From an uncultured Porphyromonas sp. (lineage in GTDB: Bacteria > Bacteroidota > Bacteroidia > Bacteroidales > Porphyromonadaceae), in contig CAMFNC010000026.1 in NCBI GenBank assembly GCA_945965245.1, positions 1 through 13,700 of the forward strand: 13,700 nt of DNA. Direction: 5' to 3'. A program made the translations under genes and the position numbers. This document shows, piece by piece, positions 1 through 6,889 of this stretch. Under the pieces are notes generated by a model. The model was not told where the DNA came from and did no database searches. It saw only the letters and a list, made by a program, of their open reading frames with translations. Position 1 is the stretch's first letter. The number at the start of each line of letters is the position of its first letter.

Positions 1-16
1 TCAGGGAAGAGTGTGG

Positions 17-2089
17 CTACCAGCGATTAAAATTGAACGCCACACTGACATAAAATGTCCGACCCGGCGTGGTGGTAGCATACGGCAGACCATAAGGTTT
101 GGTCTCTTTGTAATCCAGAAGATTATCTATACCGGCATGAGCCGTAAGGTCGAAAGTCTTGCTGTGACGCAGGCGGTGCGAAGTGTCCATCCGCCAAATC
201 ATAAACCCATCGGCATCGCCATAATTGTAGCTGTATTTCTTGCTCTGGATACGGCCGAAAAGCGATGCGCCGGGAGTATAGGAACGACCCAATACATCCA
301 TCTCCTTACCGGTCCAAATCAACCGACAAGTGCCTCGGTGCATGACCGAACCATCCAACAGGTGATGTACACGCTCGTTATCTTCATTGATGAAATAGCC
401 ATCGGCATAGAGAAAACTATATGCACCTCCCACGCTCCAGTGCCGATTGAAGCGATACGATGCCTCCACATCCACACCACGACTCACGGCCTCCTCCATA
501 TTCATATACTGCATGCGCTTATCAATGCCACGAGCATAATCCAATTTCTCACGAGGTACTTCCACAAGGACTATCATATTACGGATGGCATTGTAGTATG
601 CCCCTACGGAAAATTTGAACTGCCTGCCTTTGAAGTCCGCACTGAGCGAGAAGTAATTACTGTGTTCGGGTTTGAGGTTTCGATTGCCCATATAGACACG
701 CAGCTTGGCTGCCATGTAGCGTTCATAATGATAATAGAGCTCCTTGAGACCCGGAGCTTTAAAGCCCTGCGAAAAGGTGCCGCCGAAAGACCATCCGCCC
801 ATGCGATACAAAGCCGTAACCTTGGGCGAAAAGTCCCAGCCAAATTCTTTGTGATGCACCACACGAAGCCCGGGGGTAAGGAAAAACTGTTTCCCTATGC
901 TCCATTCATCTTGGGCATAAACAGCAGCAGTGAAGGCACTAACCATCGGAGTGCGAATGCGGAAAGGCGCATTGAGCCAATCCTGCATATACTCAGCCCC
1001 CACACTCAGCCGATTGTCCGGCAAATCAAAGACGCTCTTATATTGGGCGGTAAAACGCTGTTGTTTGTTTTGCAATGCCACATCGCCATCGTTATAGACA
1101 GGATGTATCAGCGTGCCGTCTTCCTGCACATATTCCTCTTCGGTAAAAACTTTGAAAAGGTGATAGTAATTATTGAGGTCATACGAAAAATCCAAAGTAT
1201 GCACTGCCTTCTCGCCCTGCGTAAATCTAACACCGGTGCGTGCTCCGTAAGTGCGATAACGCATATCGTAATTGCTCCACTGCGGCTCGCCCATCGGTCG
1301 GCGCATCTCCTTGCCATAGCCTTCGGCAGAAGCATAGACCGTCCACCGTGCATTGAAATCGTATTCCAAACGCTCACTCAACGTGAGATTGTAATATCTA
1401 TTGGCTGTTTTGGTAACAGAATTGTCAATGACTTTGCGCTTAAACCATTCCTGATCAGTATTCTTCCAGCCATCGGAATGACGAAAGGAAAGGGAAGTTT
1501 CACTGCTCAAACGACTGCCGGTCAGCCCCAAAAGATTGAACTGCTGCACATCGGCATACGAACCCACACGTGATGAGTTTCCCACACGCAAAGGAGCAGT
1601 ATTGCGATTGGTAATGATATTGATAACACCGGCCATGGCATCGGAACCATAGAGCGATGACGATGCTCCTTTGACAATTTCAATACGGCGGATAGACTCG
1701 GTTGGGATTTTGCCCAAATCATTCTGCCCGCCCATATCGCCATGCAGACGCTTGCCATCCACCAAAATCAAAATATACTTATTGCCAAAGCCATTGAGCG
1801 TGATACCGGAACCCATTTCGGAGGGACTGAAATCGAATGCGGGGCTGAGCATGGAAAGAATGTCTTCGGCCGTGCGACCCTGCAATGCTTCAATTTGGGC
1901 ACGGGTGATAACTTCGGTGCGCACGGGGGCCGTGCCCACAGTATGACGGGTACCGGTGCCGGTGACCACCACCTCGTCCAATGATATTTGTTTAGCTACG
2001 TTCGTGGTATCAGGCTGTTGTGCTTGTAATAAAGCTCCAAATCCCATGAATATCGACACCCAAGCTATACGCAAACTTTTTCTATTCAT
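17..2089 (-). CDS. TonB-dependent outer-membrane receptor, haem/HmuR-like
   Basis: A 690-residue outer-membrane beta-barrel transporter that would import a scarce nutrient using TonB energy. Residues 1-24 (MNRKSLRIAW... to LLQAQ) look like a signal peptide. A TonB-box-like DEVVVTG lies at 38-44. The plug domain covers about 51-161 (LVDGKRL, EIVKGASSSLYGSDAMAGVINI). The barrel follows and ends in a C-terminal aromatic (FNFNRW), as outer-membrane proteins do. An FKAP box (443-446), a histidine at 454 and an NRNL box (469-472) resemble the FRAP/His/NPDL region of haem receptors, so haem or a similar iron compound is my inference; cobalamin or another chelate is possible. The frame is open upstream to 2230, but the start at 2089 gives the signal peptide directly. 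It is divergent from the Fe-S gene. There is no N-terminal carboxypeptidase-like repeat, so it is not a SusC-type protein. Confidence 0.9.
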   Translation of the reverse strand: MNRKSLRIAWVSIFMGFGALLQAQQPDTTNVAKQISLDEVVVTGTGTRHTVGTAPVRTEVITRAQIEALQGRTAEDILSMLSPAFDFSPSEMGSGITLNGFGNKYILILVDGKRLHGDMGGQNDLGKIPTESIRRIEIVKGASSSLYGSDAMAGVINIITNRNTAPLRVGNSSRVGSYADVQQFNLLGLTGSRLSSETSLSFRHSDGWKNTDQEWFKRKVIDNSVTKTANRYYNLTLSERLEYDFNARWTVYASAEGYGKEMRRPMGEPQWSNYDMRYRTYGARTGVRFTQGEKAVHTLDFSYDLNNYYHLFKVFTEEEYVQEDGTLIHPVYNDGDVALQNKQQRFTAQYKSVFDLPDNRLSVGAEYMQDWLNAPFRIRTPMVSAFTAAVYAQDEWSIGKQFFLTPGLRVVHHKEFGWDFSPKVTALYRMGGWSFGGTFSQGFKAPGLKELYYHYERYMAAKLRVYMGNRNLKPEHSNYFSLSADFKGRQFKFSVGAYYNAIRNMIVLVEVPREKLDYARGIDKRMQYMNMEEAVSRGVDVEASYRFNRHWSVGGAYSFLYADGYFINEDNERVHHLLDGSVMHRGTCRLIWTGKEMDVLGRSYTPGASLFGRIQSKKYSYNYGDADGFMIWRMDTSHRLRHSKTFDLTAHAGIDNLLDYKETKPYGLPYATTTPGRTFYVSVAFNFNRW

Positions 2090-2181
2090 TGCGTAACCGT
2101 TTTCTTTTCTAAAAGGAGCAGGGACAATAGACATCGACCTTGCCACTTTTCCTCTTGTGACAATTTGTGATTTTTCTGATA

Positions 2182-2189
2182 CAAAGATA
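2182..2189 (-). promoter_or_regulatory. Bacteroidetes-type -7 box for the TonB receptor gene
   Basis: On the minus strand this reads TATCTTTG, a perfect match to the Bacteroidetes -7 consensus TAnnTTTG. It would give a leader of roughly 85-90 nt before the ATG at 2089. No TTTG is visible at the usual -33 spacing, so the promoter may be weak or activator-dependent. I saw no clear Fur box. Confidence 0.5.
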
Positions 2190-2291
2190 CACATTAACCT
2201 TACACATAGACCATATTTCCTGTCACGCAATCCTTTTCAATATAAGTCAATCCGAGCCCAAGGAACCATTAATAATATGTGATTTCGGATA

Positions 2292-2389
2292 GTGCTGATT
2301 TTTATGCATAAAATGAATTTAATTTATACATAAAACGCGCGCAATTTATGTATAAAATGAAATCAATTTGTGCATAAATTTTTCGGCAC
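2292..2389. repeat. ~98-bp palindromic element with four 22-bp-phased dyads (copy 1)
   Basis: Four 12-mers start at 2301, 2323, 2345 and 2367, exactly 22 bp apart: TTTATGCATAAA, TTTATACATAAA, TTTATGTATAAA, TTTGTGCATAAA. Each is a perfect or near palindrome. The 10-bp spacers are ATGAATTTAA, ACGCGCGCAA and ATGAAATCAA. The outer ends form imperfect inverted repeats (GTGCTG at 2292 against CGGCAC at 2384-2389), and the whole unit is a loose palindrome centred in the middle spacer. A homologous copy in the opposite orientation is at 13155-13254. It could be a small non-autonomous mobile repeat or a cooperative operator array; the sequence alone does not decide. Confidence 0.85.
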
Positions 2390-2422
2390 ACCATAACACA
2401 CCCCACACAAAGGCTTTTTGTG

Positions 2423-2430
2423 TATCTTTA
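2423..2430 (+). promoter_or_regulatory. Near-consensus -7 box for the Fe-S gene
   Basis: TATCTTTA differs from TAnnTTTG only in the last base and sits 29 nt ahead of the ATG at 2460. No good -33 element is present at the usual 19-bp spacing. It begins exactly 33 nt after the end of the palindromic element at 2389, the same spacing seen ahead of the serine dehydratase gene. Confidence 0.4.
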
Positions 2431-2459
2431 GCCTATAAATAAAGTATCAATACGATCCT

Positions 2460-2777
2460 ATGAATAACGAATTTCTGCAATTAGAAGAAGAAATCGTGCG
2501 TATGCTGCGCACGGTCTATGACCCTGAGATACCCGTAAACATCTACGACTTAGGACTGATTTACAAGGTGGAAACCACCGAAGACGGTGTTGCCAACATC
2601 ACCATGACACTAACGGCTCCGAACTGTCCGGCTGCCGACTTCATCGTGGACGATACCAAACTCAAGGTGGAGAGCGTGCGAGGTATACACAAATGCAATG
2701 TGGAAATCACCTTCGAACCCGAATGGAATCAGGATATGATGAGCGAAGAAGCTAAATTGGAATTGGGCTTCCTCTAA
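2460..2777 (+). CDS. SufT/MIP18-type Fe-S cluster assembly protein (DUF59 family)
   Basis: A 105-residue, single-domain member of the DUF59/MIP18 (FeS assembly P) family, related to SufT, to the PaaD subunit family and to the eukaryotic CIA protein MIP18. These proteins help mature or deliver Fe-S clusters in the cytoplasm. The hallmark DPEIPVNIYDLGLIYKV is at 21-37, and MTLTAPNCPAADFI at 49-62 contains the conserved Cys56 expected to act in cluster handling. A second cysteine is at 79. The length fits stand-alone members. The ATG at 2460 follows an AT-rich leader without a Shine-Dalgarno, which is usual in Bacteroidetes. It lies 31 nt ahead of lpxH and is probably co-transcribed with it. The family assignment is firm; the client proteins cannot be told from sequence. 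Confidence 0.9.
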   Translation: MNNEFLQLEEEIVRMLRTVYDPEIPVNIYDLGLIYKVETTEDGVANITMTLTAPNCPAADFIVDDTKLKVESVRGIHKCNVEITFEPEWNQDMMSEEAKLELGFL

Positions 2778-2808
2778 AGATTAACCACAGCCCCCTACAC
2801 AACAGACG

Positions 2809-3618
2809 ATGGAGGAACAACAAGCCGCACCACGCACCCGGATTTATTTTGCCAGCGATGCCCATTTGGGTTCACCCTTTCATCGTAATCCGCTGGAGGC
2901 GGAACGCAAATTATGCCGATGGCTGGAGAGCATCCGCCGGGATGCTCGTGCCTTATACCTTTTGGGCGATATGTTTGACTATTGGTTCGAATATCGCCAC
3001 GTGGTGCCCCAAGGCTTCACTCGCTTTCTGGGCAAACTGGCGGAATTGAGCGACCAAGGCGTAGAGATACACTTCCTCACCGGCAATCACGACCTCTGGA
3101 TTCGGGATTATCTGCATCGTGAATTGGGCATCATACTGCATCGTCATGCCTTTGTGACCGAATTGATGGGCAAAACCTTCCGCCTATCGCACGGCGATGA
3201 AGAATATCGCCGTGAGAGCCGTGCCCAAGATTGGCTCTATCGCATTTTTCACAATCCCGTTTTGCGCATACTCTACGGCTCCATTCACCCGCGCTGGACG
3301 GTAGGACTGGCACAAGGGCTTAGCATACGCAGCCGCCGGCGAGGTCTGCGCATGGAATCCGAGGGACGCGTTCCCCATGCCCGCCGCAACGACTATTTCT
3401 CATTGGAAGAAGAACCACTGATACGGTTTGCCAAAGAACAAACCGCCCTCCACCCCGAAGTGGACTACTACCTCTTTGGGCATCGCCACCTATTGGTGGA
3501 TATGGCACTGAAAGCCGACCGTCGGGTCATGATTTTGGGTGATTGGATACAATACTTCAGTTACGCCGTTTGGGACGGCACGCATCTCCGACTGGAGCAA
3601 TTCGAAGCCGAGCAATAG
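2809..3618 (+). CDS. lpxH: UDP-2,3-diacylglucosamine diphosphatase
   Basis: A 269-residue calcineurin-like metallophosphoesterase. LpxH hydrolyses UDP-2,3-diacylglucosamine to lipid X and UMP in lipid A synthesis at the inner face of the cytoplasmic membrane. The metal-binding motifs appear in order: DAHLG (17-21), GDMFDYW (53-59), GNHD (92-95), SHGD (127-130) and GHRH (224-227). The stretch NDYFSLEEE (194-202) and the basic, aromatic insert at about 140-190 fit the LpxH lid and membrane-contact region. It is slightly longer than the ~240-residue E. coli enzyme because of a short N-terminal extension (MEEQQAAPRT) and the insert. It follows the Fe-S gene by 31 nt. No clear terminator follows it. 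Confidence 0.88.
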   Translation: MEEQQAAPRTRIYFASDAHLGSPFHRNPLEAERKLCRWLESIRRDARALYLLGDMFDYWFEYRHVVPQGFTRFLGKLAELSDQGVEIHFLTGNHDLWIRDYLHRELGIILHRHAFVTELMGKTFRLSHGDEEYRRESRAQDWLYRIFHNPVLRILYGSIHPRWTVGLAQGLSIRSRRRGLRMESEGRVPHARRNDYFSLEEEPLIRFAKEQTALHPEVDYYLFGHRHLLVDMALKADRRVMILGDWIQYFSYAVWDGTHLRLEQFEAEQ

Positions 3619-3798
3619 CCTTCATCCTACCGACACTCCCTACCTTACATCTCTCTTATCTCATAGCTCAATTAAGTTATGGAATATTCGAATGCTTTTA
3701 CCAAGACCACAATGTGAACTCCAATTTACTTGTTTATAGGTATTCCGGAGACTGCATTTTCATTATTTATGGGGATGGCACAATTCGATACACCTGCG

Positions 3799-3806
3799 TA
3801 ATTTTG
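3799..3806 (+). promoter_or_regulatory. -7 box for the DUF2023 gene
   Basis: TAATTTTG is a perfect TAnnTTTG match 45 nt ahead of the ATG at 3852, giving an expected leader of about 40 nt. The -33 region (about 3776-3779, TGGC) is poor. The 233-bp gap after lpxH (3619-3851) otherwise shows no gene or clear hairpin. Confidence 0.45.
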
Positions 3807-3851
3807 CCATGAGAGAAATCATTTTATTGCACACGGTATAAATACTTCTGC

Positions 3852-4238
3852 ATGAAGCCTACCCCATCCACCTCCACCACCATGCCGGCCACGGAACTTT
3901 CCGCCGAGCTGCGCGTTTTTCTGCACCACATCTACGAATACGAAAAGGGGCTGCGCCGCATGGTATTGTGCACAATGCTTCACCACGATTGTGCCTTTGC
4001 CTGCAAACGACTTCGAGAACGTGGCATCAACTATCTGGTGCAACCCACACCGGGCAAGAAGCGTGTAAACATCTTCTTCGGTCACAAGGTCTGCATCGAT
4101 GCCGTCAAACTTTTTGTGCAAGACCGTCCGCTCAACACACTCAATCCGGAAGAGGATTTTATCGTGGGAGCACTTTTGGGCTATGATGTATGCCAGCAAT
4201 GCGAGCGTTATTGCCACCGCAAATCACTTTGCGACTGA
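3852..4238 (+). CDS. DUF2023 family protein, cysteine-rich
   Basis: A 128-residue soluble protein of unknown function. The core LHHIYEYEKGLRRMVLCTM (24-42), GINYLVQPTPGKKRVNIFFG (58-77) and NPEEDFIVGALLGYD (98-112) matches what I recall of DUF2023, a small alpha/beta fold known structurally from Porphyromonas gingivalis. Eight cysteines are present (40, 47, 51, 81, 114, 117, 121, 127). The last four form CX2CX3CX5C in the tail, which also has His122 and could bind a metal, but that is inference. The N-terminal ten residues are Thr/Ser/Pro-rich, and Met11 (ATG at 3882) is an alternative start. It appears to be a single-gene unit: own -7 box upstream, and a terminator at 4390-4419 downstream. 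I cannot assign a biochemical role. Confidence 0.8.
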   Translation: MKPTPSTSTTMPATELSAELRVFLHHIYEYEKGLRRMVLCTMLHHDCAFACKRLRERGINYLVQPTPGKKRVNIFFGHKVCIDAVKLFVQDRPLNTLNPEEDFIVGALLGYDVCQQCERYCHRKSLCD

Positions 4239-4389
4239 CCACATCTCATGGGCATATCCATCCCACGGCAATCCTTACAAAAAATACCTATCGGCAAGAA
4301 ATTTGTACTTATGGAAACCCTAACACAAAAACATGGTGGTTGTGTCCTTTCCATTCCAATATAACCTTCTTGTTTTCATAATCTTTTTT

Positions 4390-4419
4390 ATCCGTCTCGG
4401 GAGAGGCGGATATTTTTTT
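4390..4419 (+). terminator. Rho-independent terminator before the ABC operon
   Basis: A 9-bp stem (ATCCGTCTC at 4390-4398 with GAGGCGGAT at 4403-4411, one G-T pair) with a GGGA loop is followed by a run of seven T (4413-4419). It points rightward, so it would end transcription from the DUF2023 gene about 150 nt past its stop codon and insulate the ABC operon. Confidence 0.8.
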
Positions 4420-4440
4420 GTAACTGTGCGTGGAGGAATT

Positions 4441-4471
4441 GTTGCAAATTAAAAATAATAGCATATCTTTG
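4441..4471 (+). promoter_or_regulatory. Promoter of the ABC/GntR operon
   Basis: TATCTTTG at 4464-4471 is a perfect Bacteroidetes -7 box. GTTG at 4441-4444 lies exactly 19 bp upstream, the expected place for the TTTG -33 element. Transcription should start near 4476-4478, giving a leader of only about 20 nt before the ATG at 4498. This is the best promoter in the window. Confidence 0.65.
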
Positions 4472-4472
4472 C

Positions 4473-4494
4473 AGTGTACTAACTCAATGACACA
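4473..4494. promoter_or_regulatory. Possible GntR/YtrA-type operator over the start site
   Basis: AGTGTA (4473-4478) followed after 10 bp by GACACA (4489-4494) makes an imperfect dyad just downstream of the -7 box, where a bound repressor would block transcription start. From memory, Bacillus YtrA recognises AGTGTA...TACACT with a longer gap. The left half matches exactly and the right half in four of six positions. The shorter spacing makes this tentative. Confidence 0.3.
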
Positions 4495-4497
4495 GTG

Positions 4498-5343
4498 ATG
4501 ATACAAGCCAATAACATCAGTTTTTCATATCGCAGAGGACACAAGCTCTTCTCCGAAATGGATCTCCAACTGCCTCAAGGCACTATTACCGGACTGCTGG
4601 GGCGCAACGGCGAAGGAAAAACCACGCTGCTGAAACTCCTGAGCGGACAATTCTTTGTGCAAAGTGGCACGCTAAACGTTTTGGGATTTGACCCCGCCAA
4701 ACGCCAAGTACCGTTTCTGAACGATCTCTTTTTCTTGCCCGAAGAAGTAAGTTGCCCTTCTATCTCCATTCGAGAGTATTTCAATATCATTACTCCTTTC
4801 TATCCCAAGTTTTCGTATGAGATGGCAGAGGAAGCCATGGCAACTTTCGATCTGGACTGGCGAATGAACCTCAGCAAGGTTTCGCAGGGACAGAAGAAAA
4901 AAGCGGTGATTGCATTGGCTCTTTCGTTACAGACTTCGCTGCTGCTCATGGACGAACCCACCAATTCGCTGGACATCCCCTCCAAGAGTGCATTCCGCCG
5001 AATGCTGGCAGCACATACCACTAACGAACAGACAGTGATTATCAGCACGCACCAAGTGCGTGATCTGGAGCAGCTCATTGACCGCATCGTGATGCTGGAG
5101 CACAATCAAATCATCTGCAACGAGTCCATTGCCCGACTGGAAGAGCTGTTCACTTTCCATCAAATCACCGGAGCCGCCATGCGAGCCGAAGCTCTCTACA
5201 CCGAACCTTCGGTGCTGGGCGAAGTGGGTGTATTCCGCAATACAGGCAACGAAGAGAGCAACTTCTCCATGGAACTGTTCTTCGATGGCATGATTGCCAA
5301 ACGCGAAAACTTCACCAACATTATCGACAGCAATAAAAAATAA
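4498..5343 (+). CDS. ABC transporter ATP-binding protein, YtrB-like
   Basis: A 281-residue cytoplasmic ATPase subunit that would drive the two membrane proteins encoded next. Walker A is GRNGEGKTT (35-43), with a Glu in the variable position. The signature is SQGQKKK (129-135), shortened from LSGGQ. Walker B is LLLMDEPTNSLD (148-159) and the H-loop is STHQ (183-186). The Q-loop position reads LPEE (80-83), with Glu where Gln is usual, as in some YtrB/BcrA-like ATPases. About 75 residues beyond the core form an accessory tail of unknown role. ATG at 4498 is preferred to the GTG at 4495 because MIQANNISFSYRRG is the standard start. It is the first gene of a four-gene operon; the next gene begins 5 nt after its stop. 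The substrate is unknown; peptide or antibiotic export or sensing is typical for this arrangement. Confidence 0.9.
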   Translation: MIQANNISFSYRRGHKLFSEMDLQLPQGTITGLLGRNGEGKTTLLKLLSGQFFVQSGTLNVLGFDPAKRQVPFLNDLFFLPEEVSCPSISIREYFNIITPFYPKFSYEMAEEAMATFDLDWRMNLSKVSQGQKKKAVIALALSLQTSLLLMDEPTNSLDIPSKSAFRRMLAAHTTNEQTVIISTHQVRDLEQLIDRIVMLEHNQIICNESIARLEELFTFHQITGAAMRAEALYTEPSVLGEVGVFRNTGNEESNFSMELFFDGMIAKRENFTNIIDSNKK

Positions 5344-5348
5344 GCAAC

Positions 5349-6149
5349 ATGGCACACAATCCTTCTTTCTCATTCGGCCGATTGGGCTTGCTCCTCAAGA
5401 TGGAGTGGTTTGCCAACCGCCGCCCAGTGCTGTTTTTCAGTCTGCTTTTCACGGCCGCCGTGTTTGCCGTACAGACGTTTTTCGTATTCCTTAGCGGCAG
5501 GCTAACCTCCTTTTTCCCCAATCCGCTGGTCACATACTCCGTGTTTTCCATAGCTCTCTCACTCTACGCCTTTTTACTGATCAATCGGCGCATGAACCGC
5601 TCGGACACGGTGGCACATACCATACTGCCGGCCACAGCATGGGAGAAGTTTATCATATTCTTGCTGATTTACTTTTTCTTTACCCTCCTGATTTGGGCGT
5701 GCAATCAGCTGTGCTACACCATGAGCTATACACTCAGTGCGACGGTAACCGTCAGGGAAGTAGCTCCCGCATACCTATGGTATAATCCGTATTTCGCCTC
5801 CGGTATAATCAATGATTTTTTGCCATCTACCCCTCTGGAATTGGATGCCCAAAACATGATAGCCATGAGCATAGCCACCTCGTTATACACGTTGGGTTCG
5901 TTCCTGCTGCCGGCGGTGTATATGCGCAAAAACATCCATGCCCTGCTAATGGCCATGGCCATGCAAATCGTAATGATAATGGTGGTGAGTTTTACGGCTG
6001 TATCCATCAAAGAAACCGAATGGTTGCAAAATACGACTAACACGGTAGCCGGCTTTATTTGGACTATATCTATCCCCTTTGGCGTAGTGGGACTCATCTA
6101 CCTGCTACTAAGTTATCGCATTATCAAAAACAAACAACTGCGATCATAA
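5349..6149 (+). CDS. ABC-2-like membrane protein, permease 1
   Basis: A 266-residue integral membrane protein with about six predicted helices (roughly 26-48, 60-78, 101-124, 172-191, 197-219, 233-256), the size of a half-permease partner for the preceding ATPase. Between helices 2 and 3 it has NRRMNRSDTVAHTILPATAWEK (79-100), ahead of a hydrophobic stretch. The same layout recurs in the next gene, as do a YLWYNP motif (142-147) and a basic QLR tail, so the two are paralogues. No signal peptide or catalytic motif is seen. It starts 5 nt after the ATPase stop and its stop codon overlaps the next ATG (TAATG). Function as a transporter subunit is inferred from context. Confidence 0.82.
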   Translation: MAHNPSFSFGRLGLLLKMEWFANRRPVLFFSLLFTAAVFAVQTFFVFLSGRLTSFFPNPLVTYSVFSIALSLYAFLLINRRMNRSDTVAHTILPATAWEKFIIFLLIYFFFTLLIWACNQLCYTMSYTLSATVTVREVAPAYLWYNPYFASGIINDFLPSTPLELDAQNMIAMSIATSLYTLGSFLLPAVYMRKNIHALLMAMAMQIVMIMVVSFTAVSIKETEWLQNTTNTVAGFIWTISIPFGVVGLIYLLLSYRIIKNKQLRS

Positions 6150-6889
6150 TGCCTCACACGGTTAATAGAATAGGTGCACTGCTTCAAGCAGATTGGCAGC
6201 AAAACAGGAAGCATCTGCTACTCTTTACCCTGCTCTTTGTGCTGGTGGTTGTAACTGTGATAGAGTTTATACTCCACATCATGAACTTATCCGATATGGA
6301 TGGCAAGCATTACGATGTACTGGTCATGGTACACCCCACATTCATATCCGGCTTTTTCATGATAGCCTATTATCTCTATTTACTCCGTTTCATCAACCAA
6401 CGGGTAAACCGCTCGCCGGTACCGTCATACGAATTGATACCTGCACGTGTGGGCGAAAAGTTCACATCCCTGATTATCGCCATGTTCTTTTTCATGGTGC
6501 TATGCTGGGTGGGTATCCAATTGTCTTATACGCTGCTCTATCTGCTGAATTGGGATGCGGCGCGCACAAACTGCATGCTTTATCTGTGGTATAATCCTCT
6601 CCCGCGTCCTTCCCACGAGGAATTTTCATTAGGTATAAACTTGTTGGAATCTTTCTCCATGACAAGCATGCTTATCGGATCAATGTTTTTCTGTGGCATT
6701 TCCTGCCGCAGAGGCATACACAGTCTGCTGATGCTGATGGGTATCTGGGTGCTTTGGCTGCTGATGCTGGGATTCTGTCATAACCTCCTGAAACTTCCCT
6801 CAAATGGTGTTACGATATTGACCATCTTTGCCGGCATTACACTGATGGTGTGGAGTTATATAAATCTTAAAAAACGACAATTACGATGA
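6149..6889 (+). CDS. ABC-2-like membrane protein, permease 2 (paralogue)
   Basis: A 246-residue membrane protein with about six hydrophobic segments (roughly 22-45, 58-80, 105-132, 167-184, 189-211, 219-240). It shares with permease 1 the pattern QRVNRSPVPSYELIPARVGEKF (84-105) before helix 3, the YLWYNP motif (145-150) and a terminal basic QLR, which points to tandem duplication followed by divergence. The frame is open upstream to 6059, but ATG 6149 is chosen because it overlaps the previous stop as TAATG and gives a start like that of permease 1. Its stop overlaps the next start as ATGA. It probably pairs with permease 1 as a heterodimeric membrane unit for the ATPase; this is inferred. 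Confidence 0.82.
   Translation: MPHTVNRIGALLQADWQQNRKHLLLFTLLFVLVVVTVIEFILHIMNLSDMDGKHYDVLVMVHPTFISGFFMIAYYLYLLRFINQRVNRSPVPSYELIPARVGEKFTSLIIAMFFFMVLCWVGIQLSYTLLYLLNWDAARTNCMLYLWYNPLPRPSHEEFSLGINLLESFSMTSMLIGSMFFCGISCRRGIHSLLMLMGIWVLWLLMLGFCHNLLKLPSNGVTILTIFAGITLMVWSYINLKKRQLR

Noticed and set aside
11..1573. 520-codon open frame on the plus strand
   Set aside because: It is the antisense shadow of the TonB receptor gene; the protein is His/Ile-rich with no domain, while the opposite strand has all the receptor motifs.
2152..2176. TTGTGACAA/TTGTGA repeat considered as a CRP/FNR-type operator
   Set aside because: The two halves are direct rather than inverted, and no conserved spacing supports it.
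2090..2230. N-terminal extension of the TonB receptor
   Set aside because: It would bury the signal peptide behind 47 residues and pass through the likely -7 box at 2182-2189.
2301..2378. Phased repeats considered as a CRISPR array
   Set aside because: The repeat is a 12-bp palindrome and the 10-bp spacers are too short and partly shared between the two copies; no cas gene is nearby.
3539..3812. Two short plus-strand frames overlapping the end of lpxH
   Set aside because: Both start inside lpxH in other frames and run into the intergenic gap with no protein-like features.
4325..4346. ACACAA...TTGTGT hairpin
   Set aside because: Only a short AT-rich stem with a long loop; the real terminator is at 4390-4419.
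6059..6148. Upstream extension of permease 2
   Set aside because: It lies entirely within permease 1 in another frame; the TAATG junction at 6149 is the natural start.
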